Shown here one piece after another: positions 7,793 through 13,439 of a stretch of DNA of 16,746 bases (position 1 is its first letter; the number at the start of each line of letters is the position of its first letter). A program made the position numbers and the translations under genes. The notes under the pieces were generated by a model that made no database searches, had not been told where the DNA came from, and saw only the letters and a program-made list of their open reading frames with translations. Where the stretch lies: NCBI GenBank assembly GCA_001828645.1, contig MHZD01000216.1, positions 1 to 16,746 on the forward strand, given 5' to 3'. This DNA comes from Planctomycetes bacterium RIFOXYC2_FULL_41_27 (GTDB lineage Bacteria; Planctomycetota; Brocadiia; Brocadiales; Brocadiaceae).

Positions 7793-7862
7793 GATTTTAT
7801 CTTAAAAAAATCGCATGAGTGGAAAAATAAAAGGCACAGGAGATGCCTATTTTACTCTTTTT
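7793..7862 (+). ncRNA. Candidate short structured RNA (about 70 nt)
   Basis: Directly at the predicted start site there is a hairpin with arms TGCGATTTT (7790-7798) and AAAATCGCA (7807-7815). A second hairpin, AGGCA (7832-7836) and TGCCT (7844-7848) around a 7-base loop, is followed by a T-rich tract to 7862, like a factor-independent terminator. The only ORF inside would be 19 codons from 7815, without a ribosome binding site. Promoter, 5' hairpin and terminator together suggest a small RNA. The second hairpin could instead just terminate guaA readthrough. Confidence 0.35.
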
Positions 7863-7961
7863 CAAAAACCATAACATTAAGCTATACGGGCAAGTTTAAA
7901 GGGAAAAGAACGACAGTAAAGGTTGTGATCTAAAACGCCTCGATTTTTCTTCGTAAAACTG

Positions 7962-8075
7962 ACCGGATATGGTATCAATCCTATCTTCCGGCGTATCAGT
8001 ATCAACTACCTTAATAACCTCTGGACTGACACCTGATAGCATCGTTACCATTACGCAAGGAACATCAATATCACG
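7962..8075 (-). pseudogene. Relic of an RND efflux transporter gene
   Basis: Read on the minus strand from 8075 to 7962, 38 stop-free codons begin RDIDVPCVMVTMLSG, continue SPEVIKVV and end TPEDRIDTISG. This matches the N-terminal porter region of HAE1/AcrB-type RND transporters, whose pattern is DIDVPxVxV...PGASPEVVE..VTDPIEDALNTISG. The final 19 residues align without a gap. A stop codon occurs four codons upstream and nothing RND-like follows, so fewer than 5% of a roughly 1000-residue protein remain. Neighbouring genes are unrelated. I read this as decay of a former pump gene; chance similarity seems unlikely but was not tested. Confidence 0.6.
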
Positions 8076-8099
8076 AAAATAAAATTATTCAATTTGGTC

Positions 8100-8127
8100 T
8101 TGACATTAGTGCAGTTGAATATATAAT
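8100..8127 (+). promoter_or_regulatory. Consensus sigma70 promoter of the 55-aa ORF
   Basis: TTGACA (8100-8105), a 16-base spacer and TATAAT (8122-8127): both hexamers match the consensus perfectly. Transcription would start near 8134, giving a 5' leader of about 68 nt before the ATG at 8202. This is the strongest promoter seen in the window and suggests high expression. Confidence 0.75.
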
Positions 8128-8201
8128 TTCAACGAAATTTGTAAAATTCTTTGCTTGGTTTGTTATTTTGTTTTGTAAAGTTTTTGAGGAGATGTTTTGC
8201 A

Positions 8202-8369
8202 ATGATTTTAGATGTTAATTATTCCACCAGTAATCAGCGAAAGAGAATCGAACGGTTGGCTTTTATTAAGGAAAGATATAAAATATTGGTACTCGAACCC
8301 AGGAGAGAGATCGAATTTGAGATTGAAAGGGCATTAGACGACGAAGACGGTGAACTGGATAATTTATAA
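8202..8369 (+). CDS. Small charged hypothetical protein (55 aa)
   Basis: I do not recognise this protein. The ATG at 8202 is chosen because GAGGAG (8186-8191) lies 10 bases upstream; a longer frame from a TTG at 8151 has no such signal. The protein has no Cys and no membrane segment. Its N-terminal half is basic (RKRIERLAFIKERYK), a short hydrophobic strand VLEP follows, and the C-terminal third is strongly acidic (EIEFEIERALDDEDGELD). It is probably helical and could bind nucleic acid or a protein partner, but no function is assigned. A consensus promoter precedes it and it appears monocistronic. The strong expression signals make it likely to be real despite its size. Confidence 0.72.
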   Translation: MILDVNYSTSNQRKRIERLAFIKERYKILVLEPRREIEFEIERALDDEDGELDNL

Positions 8370-8472
8370 TTATTGATTGAATATACTGCCAAACTTATTC
8401 CCCGATGTTCCTTTCCAAGAAACCACAAGATTAACATTTTACTGTTGCAGTTACTACGGTTACGAAAACAAA

Positions 8473-8526
8473 AAAACACCATAATTGACCTATCGCTCAG
8501 AAGCATTATGACAATTGTGGTATTTT
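8473..8526 (-). terminator. Terminator for ribD (possibly bidirectional)
   Basis: The arms AAAACACCATAATTG (8473-8487) and CAATTGTGGTATTTT (8512-8526) pair at 13 of 15 positions around a 24-base loop. On the minus strand the stem runs straight into a T-rich tract (TTTTTTTGTTTT), about 30 nt after the ribD stop. On the plus strand it could also stop the transcript of the 55-residue ORF. Confidence 0.6.
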
Positions 8527-8555
8527 AGGGGTTTACCCTTACAAGGCGATATTCG

Positions 8556-9665
8556 TTAGCCACGGTATTTCAAAGTACCTTCAATAACAATATCGTTTGA
8601 AAATCTTTTTATTTCAACTTCATCTATTTCTGCAGCTTCGCTTATTTTATTGATACCTGTCCCAAGCACAGGTGATTTCGCACCCTCACCCCCTATAATA
8701 ATTGGCGCAATAAAAATCATAGCCTTGTCCGCCAGATGACCCTCAATTACCGAGGTAATAACCCTGCTCCCCCCTTCCACGAGAATATTTGTCAATTTCA
8801 TTTCACCGAGTTGCTGAAAGAGTTCATTCAAATCCACATATCCGTTTATATCATTTGTTCGAACAATCTTACATCCCAGTTGTTCAAGTTTCTCGACACG
8901 ATTCGGTTGCGCATTTTTGTTTACCGCAATAATTATTTCACCTTCGTTAATCGTACTTAAAAGGCGTGAATGTATAGGAAGTAAGGCATTGCTATCCACG
9001 ACAATTCTCTTCGGATTTCGCCATCCTTCAATCCTGCAGGTAAGTAACGGATCATCCCGCGCTACGGTATTGATCCCCACCAAAATACCATCCATCTGTC
9101 CACGAATCTTATGCGCGTATTTCCTTGATTCATCAGACGTGATCCACCTGGATTCCCCTGTGTGTGTGGCAATCTTACCGTCAATTGACATCGCCCATTT
9201 CACTGTTACATACGGCAATCCTTTTTGCATCAATTTAAAAAAAGGGGCGTTGTGTCTTTTGGCCTGCATTTCCATTACACCCACCACAACTTCGACCCCT
9301 CCCCCTTTCAGTTTTTGTATTCCTTTCCCAGAAGTAATGTGATTCGGATCAATAATTGCCGCTACTACCTTCTTGATACCTGCCTTAATAATTGCATCAA
9401 CACAAGGCGCCGTCTTGCCATAGTGCGCACAGGGTTCCATAGATACATAGAGTGTGGCTCCTCTGCAGTTTGTACCACCTTCATGTATTGCATAAATCTC
9501 GGCGTGCGCCCCTCCAAATACCTGGTGATAGCCTTTCCCAACAATTTCACCGTCTTTTACAAGCACAGCGCCCACCATGGGATTGGGTTCTACCTTTCCC
9601 CGCCCTTTTTCAGCCAGTTCCAGGGCAAGTGCCATATATTTTTCATCAGCATCTGGTGTAGCCAT
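8556..9665 (-). CDS. ribD: Bifunctional riboflavin biosynthesis deaminase/reductase
   Basis: RibD deaminates 2,5-diamino-6-ribosylamino-pyrimidinone 5'-phosphate and then reduces the ribosyl side chain with NADPH. The 369 residues carry both domains. The N-terminal zinc deaminase (about 1-145) has H54-A-E56 and C79...C88 in EPCAHYGKTAPC. The C-terminal DHFR-like reductase (about 150-369) has MSIDGKIAT, WITSDESR, GILVGINTVARDDPLLT and ILVEGGS. Length is normal. The start at 9665 gives the usual short lead before the first helix; a second Met at codon 11 is possible and neither has a clear ribosome binding site. It follows aroA by 92 bp on the same strand and is probably transcribed with it. 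No FMN riboswitch is seen upstream, and no other rib gene is nearby. Confidence 0.97.
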   Translation of the reverse strand: MATPDADEKYMALALELAEKGRGKVEPNPMVGAVLVKDGEIVGKGYHQVFGGAHAEIYAIHEGGTNCRGATLYVSMEPCAHYGKTAPCVDAIIKAGIKKVVAAIIDPNHITSGKGIQKLKGGGVEVVVGVMEMQAKRHNAPFFKLMQKGLPYVTVKWAMSIDGKIATHTGESRWITSDESRKYAHKIRGQMDGILVGINTVARDDPLLTCRIEGWRNPKRIVVDSNALLPIHSRLLSTINEGEIIIAVNKNAQPNRVEKLEQLGCKIVRTNDINGYVDLNELFQQLGEMKLTNILVEGGSRVITSVIEGHLADKAMIFIAPIIIGGEGAKSPVLGTGINKISEAAEIDEVEIKRFSNDIVIEGTLKYRG

Positions 9666-9681
9666 AGGTAAATATTAATTA

Positions 9682-9751
9682 ACCACAAAGTCACAAAGAA
9701 GAAGTTATTATTACCCAATATAAACCTCTGTGTCCTTTGTGCCTGTGCGGT
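9682..9751. repeat. Imperfect inverted repeat, CACAAAG family, copy 2
   Basis: The left arm ACCACAAAGTCACAAAG (9682-9698) pairs imperfectly with the complement of the right arm CTTTGTGCCTGTGCGGT (9735-9751). It fills nearly all of the 92-bp gap between aroA and ribD. The related copy at 6033-6100 shares the arm pattern. A transcript through it could form a stem-loop between the two genes. Confidence 0.65.
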
Positions 9752-9757
9752 AAAAAT

Positions 9758-11026
9758 TCATCTTCGTAACGCTTCTAATCTTTGAAAATAATCCGGGAAT
9801 GTCTTGGATACACATTCAGGGTGTTTTATCGTAATCCCATTTGCACGCAATCCAATTAACGCAAAACTCATGGCCATACGATGGTCATCATAGGTTTCTA
9901 TCTCAGCCGGCTTCGGTATGGATGGTTCGATTTCAAAGCCATCCTCATATTCCACCGCCGAAATACCCATTCGGCGCAGCTCATTTACCACCGCGGCGAT
10001 GCGGTCTGTCTCCTTTATGCGCATATTTTTTACATTTCGGACCCGTGTCTTACCACGGGCGAATACTGCTACAGATGCCAATGTCAGCGCCACATCCGGC
10101 ATATCACCCATATCTACATCAACCCCATGCAGCGAATCCCCCTGTACTTCAATCCAGTTGGCACTTGCATTAACTCGGCAACCCATACTTTTCAAAACGT
10201 CTACAAAATGGATATCCCCCTGCAGAGAATTACGTCCAATACCCATAACCCTAACCTTTCCGCCCGTGATGGCAGCAGCAGCAAAGAAATATGATGCAGC
10301 AGATGCATCTCCCTCAACCTCGTAATGTTTCGCCTTATACCTTTGCCCGGATTTTACGAAGAATGTCTCATAGTCTTTGTTTTTTACATCCACGCCAAAC
10401 TGACGCATCAACATTATCGTCATATCCACATAACGCTTTGATACTAGTTTGCCCTTTACTTCTATGGATACATCATTTTTTGCATATGGGGCAGTCATGA
10501 GCAGGGCGCTAAAATACTGGCTGCTCAAATCCCCCTTCACAACAACCGATCCACCTTGCAATCCTACCCCTCGGATTAAAACAGGCGGGCAACCATTATT
10601 AAATTTAGAAACGACATCAGCCCCAAGCTGTTTTAAACCGTCTAGTAAATCCTGTAAAGGTCTTTGCCTCATACGCTCAATACCGTCAATTTCATAAACC
10701 CCATTACCCAGAGTTAACATAGCCGTTAAAAACCTCATGGCAGTTCCTGCATTCCCGATAAACAGATTCGCCTGTTTTGCTGGAATAATTCCGCCTTTTC
10801 CCTGTATGATGAACCGGTTCGTACTGCGATCTTCTTTGATGGATATTCCTAACGCATTTAAGCTGGTTGCCATATAATTAGTATCATCGCTAAAAAGTGC
10901 ATTGGTAATCGTGGACTCTCCATCAGCTAATGCTGCGGTGATAAGCGCACGGTTTGTATAACTCTTCGAACCAGGTACATTCACTACTGCATCAATTTTT
11001 CCCGCTACAGGTTTTATCTCTATCAC
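9758..11026 (-). CDS. aroA: 3-phosphoshikimate 1-carboxyvinyltransferase (EPSP synthase)
   Basis: This enzyme transfers enolpyruvate from PEP to shikimate 3-phosphate, step six of the chorismate pathway. The 422 residues show GSKSYTNR (19-26, substrate-binding Lys/Ser/Arg), GNAGTAMRFL (91-100), RMRQRP (118-123), SSQYFSALL (168-176), the catalytic-type Asp in MPDVALTLA (311), KETDR (338-342) and DHRMAMSFAL (381-390). It is complete and of normal length. The start is GTG at 11026, with AGGG about 10 bases upstream; no better Met precedes the conserved N-terminus. It is followed by ribD on the same strand and preceded by a palindromic repeat. The other shikimate genes are not in the window. Confidence 0.98.
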   Translation of the reverse strand: MIEIKPVAGKIDAVVNVPGSKSYTNRALITAALADGESTITNALFSDDTNYMATSLNALGISIKEDRSTNRFIIQGKGGIIPAKQANLFIGNAGTAMRFLTAMLTLGNGVYEIDGIERMRQRPLQDLLDGLKQLGADVVSKFNNGCPPVLIRGVGLQGGSVVVKGDLSSQYFSALLMTAPYAKNDVSIEVKGKLVSKRYVDMTIMLMRQFGVDVKNKDYETFFVKSGQRYKAKHYEVEGDASAASYFFAAAAITGGKVRVMGIGRNSLQGDIHFVDVLKSMGCRVNASANWIEVQGDSLHGVDVDMGDMPDVALTLASVAVFARGKTRVRNVKNMRIKETDRIAAVVNELRRMGISAVEYEDGFEIEPSIPKPAEIETYDDHRMAMSFALIGLRANGITIKHPECVSKTFPDYFQRLEALRR

Positions 11027-11093
11027 TTTATCGTTACCCTAATAAGAATTTTTAATGTATAGGAATTTCAAAGTTCGCAGCATAGCATACCAG

Positions 11094-11167
11094 ACAACCC
11101 CCTCTATCCCCCTTTTCTAAGGGGGACTTGAAGAATTCCCCCTTAATAAAGGGGGCAAGGGGGTTGT
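11094..11167. repeat. Dispersed palindromic repeat, copy C (two modules, closed form)
   Basis: The outer arms ACAACCCCC (11094-11102) and GGGGGTTGT (11159-11167) pair perfectly. They enclose two hairpins of the CCCCCTT/AAGGGGG type, at about 11108-11125 and 11138-11155. This is the same module as in copy B, but in the opposite arrangement, with the outer arms facing away rather than toward each other. It lies upstream of aroA. Confidence 0.75.
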
Positions 11168-11192
11168 TTGTGCTGGACATTTACTGTATATC

Positions 11193-11217
11193 AAAAAAAG
11201 TTGCTACCGAAGGCAGC
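11193..11217 (-). terminator. Terminator of the 33-codon unit
   Basis: On the minus strand the stem GCTGCC/GGTAGC (with one G-T pair and loop TTC) is followed after 3 bases by seven Ts (11199-11193). The stop codon of the small ORF lies inside the stem. There is no T-run on the plus side, so it acts on minus-strand transcripts coming from the right. Confidence 0.55.
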
Positions 11218-11305
11218 CTAATTTAAGACCCTTTTCTTTTTTCTTTTTCTGTGCCTGCCATTCTTTATCACTCACAGCACTCAGACCCGCATGGCTTCCA
11301 CTCAT
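11204..11305 (-). CDS. Possible small Lys-rich peptide (33 aa)
   Basis: An ATG at 11305 opens a 33-codon frame beginning MSGSHAGLSAVSDKEWQ and ending KKKKEKGLKLGCLR, with the stop at 11204-11206. I do not recognise it. It has a single Cys close to the C-terminus, one Trp and a very basic second half. The ribosome binding site is weak (GGTG directly before the ATG, AGGG about 15 bases away). Its case rests on context: a TATAAT box about 28 nt before the ATG, an operator-like palindrome over that promoter, and a terminator at its stop codon. Together they form a compact transcription unit of about 135 nt. A small regulatory RNA with an accidental frame is the alternative. It is divergent from the radical SAM gene, so a link to it is only a guess. 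Confidence 0.4.
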   Translation of the reverse strand: MSGSHAGLSAVSDKEWQAQKKKKEKGLKLGCLR

Positions 11306-11332
11306 CACCGTTCTGTATTAACCCTGAAAATT

Positions 11333-11358
11333 ATTATAAATAGTATTCAATACTATTT
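11333..11358 (-). promoter_or_regulatory. -10 box with overlapping perfect palindrome (operator)
   Basis: The palindrome AAATAGTATT-C-AATACTATTT (11338-11358) has perfect 10-bp arms around one base. It directly abuts and overlaps by one base a minus-strand TATAAT (11338-11333), so it occupies the -35/-10 spacer. The -35 region (near 11356-11361) is poor. This is the classical placement of a repressor site, or of a spacer-binding activator, controlling the 33-codon unit. Confidence 0.5.
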
Positions 11359-11518
11359 CGAGAATAATACCGAACACCTGAGAAATTTAAAACTAACATA
11401 TTTTAGTTTACCTAAATCTATTCCACAACAGATAAAATTTGTTGTTTTTTAAATCACAATGATTTATTATTTGTCGTTGTTTCCTTAAAAACTCTGTACT
11501 GCAGTAAAAGGTTCTAAA

Positions 11519-13405
11519 ATGAACTATAAACCATACGCAATCTCATGGAACACGACCTATCGGTGCAACCTCCGTTGCAGCCATTGCTATCTTGATGCAA
11601 ATGCTTTAACCAAACAATCTGCCAACGAACTTAACACACAAGAGGGATTTCGGCTCATAGACCAAATGGCAGTGCTTAATCCAAACCTGTTATTGATACT
11701 TACTGGTGGAGAACCTTTATTAAGAAAAGACATTTACGACCTATCCTCCTATGCCTCACAGAAAGGAATGATGGTAGTCCTGGGAACCAATGGGAATATG
11801 ATCGACGATGATATTGCCAAGACACTCAAAGAATGCGGGGTAACGGGGATTGGTATCAGCCTTGATTCGATCATACCTGGAAGACATGACACATTCAGGG
11901 GAATATCAGGCGCCTGGGATGACACCCTTAATGGAATTGAGGCATGCCGGAGACAGGGTGTCGAGTTTCAAATACAGACCACAGTCACCAAGGATAATTT
12001 TAGTGAAATCCCTAATATTATTGATTTTTCGTACAACCTCGGCGCTAAGGTCTTTAACCTGTTTTTTCTTGTGTGTACTGGGAAGGGTCAAGACCTGACG
12101 GACATTACGCCACAACAATACGACCAGGCATTGCACCAACTTTTTGAAATACAAAATAAATATCGTGGAAAGATGCTGGTGGGCGCAAAATGCGCTCCTC
12201 ACTATCGGAGGATTGTATATGAGCACGACAGCGCTTCTTCGCTTGTCAGGGCTTATGCGGGCGGCTGCCCGGCTGGCACACACTATTGCAGGATTACTCC
12301 CGAAGGCAACGTCACTCCCTGTCCTTATATGCCCAATATTTCGGGAAATGTAAGAGAAAAGAGTCTCGTAGAAATCTGGAAAGATACCGCCGATTTCCAA
12401 ACCTTGCGGGATGCCAGCCTCAATGGCAGGTGCGGCGTATGTGAATTTATGGATATTTGCAAGGGATGCCGCGCACGTGCGCTGGCCACTACGGGGAACC
12501 AGATGGACGAGGATGGATGGTGTAATTACGTCCCTGGTAAATACGGTAACAAGGTCATCCGGTTGTCCGCATCGGAAACATTTGGAACGGAAGAGAATTT
12601 CACCATGAACTGGAGTCCTGATGCAAAAAGCATCCTCAAACAAATCCCTTCTTTTGGCCGAGGGATGGTTATCAAAAATGTAGAACATTTTGCTACAATA
12701 AATGATTATCAGGAAATAACATTAGAAACAATGAAGGCTGCACGTGAAGAAATGATGGCAAATAAGAAGACGGCATTCCCCAAATCTATGAATGAAGACG
12801 AAGATACACATCGAATCGAGAGTAACGACCAATTACAGCAATATGATGAAATCCCATGGACAGATGAAGCCAGGAAACGCGTGGAATGCGCCCCTGACTT
12901 TGTTCGGCCAGGCATATACAAACTTATGCAGAAAAAGGCGCGCCTGCACGGTTATAAGGAAATCACCTCCAGTTTTCTCTCTGAAATAAGGGATGAGTCT
13001 ATGAAGTTTGCTTCTAAACGTATCAAAAATATTGGATTTGACGAACTCCGAATGGATGCATGGGACAAGGCCAAAGAAAAGCTAAAAAGTGTACATAAAA
13101 AAGAAGTCATTGATCAAATTAAAACGTTTCTTGGTGAACGCACCGCTAGAAACGAGGGCATCATTACGAAATTCCAGGCATATTTGAAGGCAACCCGTGA
13201 GTCGGTAAAAACAGAAATACCCTCATCACCGAGATGGACAGAGGAGGCAAGACAACGTCTGGAAAAGGCGCCAATATTTGTTAGAGATAGAGCCAAAAAA
13301 GCAATTGAGTCATATGCCACGAAAGAGGGTGTTGCAGAAATTACTGGCGAACTGATTGATCAATACATGAAAAACATACCTTCTTTTGTCAGAAATAAAT
13401 CCTAA
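11519..13405 (+). CDS. Radical SAM/SPASM protein with three PCP_red-type domains
   Basis: The N-terminal radical SAM core has C16-x3-C20-x2-C23 for the 4Fe-4S/SAM site, TGGEP (62-66) and GISLDS (112-117). A SPASM-type region follows, with C250, C257, C268, C305, C308, C314, C317 and C335 for auxiliary clusters. The core is of the kind seen in heme-pathway enzymes NirJ/AhbC/AhbD. The C-terminal half repeats the domain found at the end of BchB/ChlB (PCP_red; pattern W..EA...L...P.FVR...k..E..A...G..EIT). Copies are at 364-410, 446-497 and 571-618, and a degenerate one may lie at 514-560. No signal peptide. A tetrapyrrole or modified-peptide substrate is inferred, not shown. AAAGG lies 7 bases before the ATG. 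It leads the operon with the kinase, regulator and lipoprotein. Confidence 0.9.
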   Translation: MNYKPYAISWNTTYRCNLRCSHCYLDANALTKQSANELNTQEGFRLIDQMAVLNPNLLLILTGGEPLLRKDIYDLSSYASQKGMMVVLGTNGNMIDDDIAKTLKECGVTGIGISLDSIIPGRHDTFRGISGAWDDTLNGIEACRRQGVEFQIQTTVTKDNFSEIPNIIDFSYNLGAKVFNLFFLVCTGKGQDLTDITPQQYDQALHQLFEIQNKYRGKMLVGAKCAPHYRRIVYEHDSASSLVRAYAGGCPAGTHYCRITPEGNVTPCPYMPNISGNVREKSLVEIWKDTADFQTLRDASLNGRCGVCEFMDICKGCRARALATTGNQMDEDGWCNYVPGKYGNKVIRLSASETFGTEENFTMNWSPDAKSILKQIPSFGRGMVIKNVEHFATINDYQEITLETMKAAREEMMANKKTAFPKSMNEDEDTHRIESNDQLQQYDEIPWTDEARKRVECAPDFVRPGIYKLMQKKARLHGYKEITSSFLSEIRDESMKFASKRIKNIGFDELRMDAWDKAKEKLKSVHKKEVIDQIKTFLGERTARNEGIITKFQAYLKATRESVKTEIPSSPRWTEEARQRLEKAPIFVRDRAKKAIESYATKEGVAEITGELIDQYMKNIPSFVRNKS

Positions 13406-13439
13406 TAGAAACAATTCGTGGAATCTGTTATTTTATAGA

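Larger units (their letters stand above)
7700..8201. other. Intergenic region with small transcription units and a gene relic
   Basis: No full gene lies here. It contains a promoter (7758-7786) with a hairpin-rich candidate ncRNA, a relic of an RND transporter gene (7962-8075, minus) and a consensus promoter (8100-8127) for the 55-residue ORF. The stretch 7863-7935 shows nothing I can interpret. Confidence 0.6.
11027..11518. other. Intergenic region between aroA and the radical SAM gene
   Basis: It contains repeat copy C (11094-11167), a minus-strand terminator, a 33-codon ORF and an operator-like palindrome, all described separately. A minor inverted repeat, AAACTAA/TTAGTTT, is at 11390-11409. 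The promoter of the plus-strand operon starting at 11519 must lie to the right of this, but I see no convincing -35/-10 pair. Confidence 0.55.

Noticed and set aside
7745..7933. 62-codon plus-strand ORF after guaA
   Set aside because: It starts at a TTG without a ribosome binding site, upstream of the predicted transcription start, and runs through two hairpins and a T-rich tract.
9666..9757. FMN riboswitch upstream of ribD
   Set aside because: The 92-bp gap is filled by an inverted repeat and shows none of the conserved FMN-box segments.
1928..11167. CRISPR array
   Set aside because: The repeats are a few scattered palindromes, not regularly spaced direct repeats with unique spacers, and no cas gene is present.
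13386..13439. N-terminal extension of the histidine kinase from a TTG
   Set aside because: It has no ribosome binding site and would overlap the radical SAM gene; the ATG at 13440 is preferred, though the matter is not settled.
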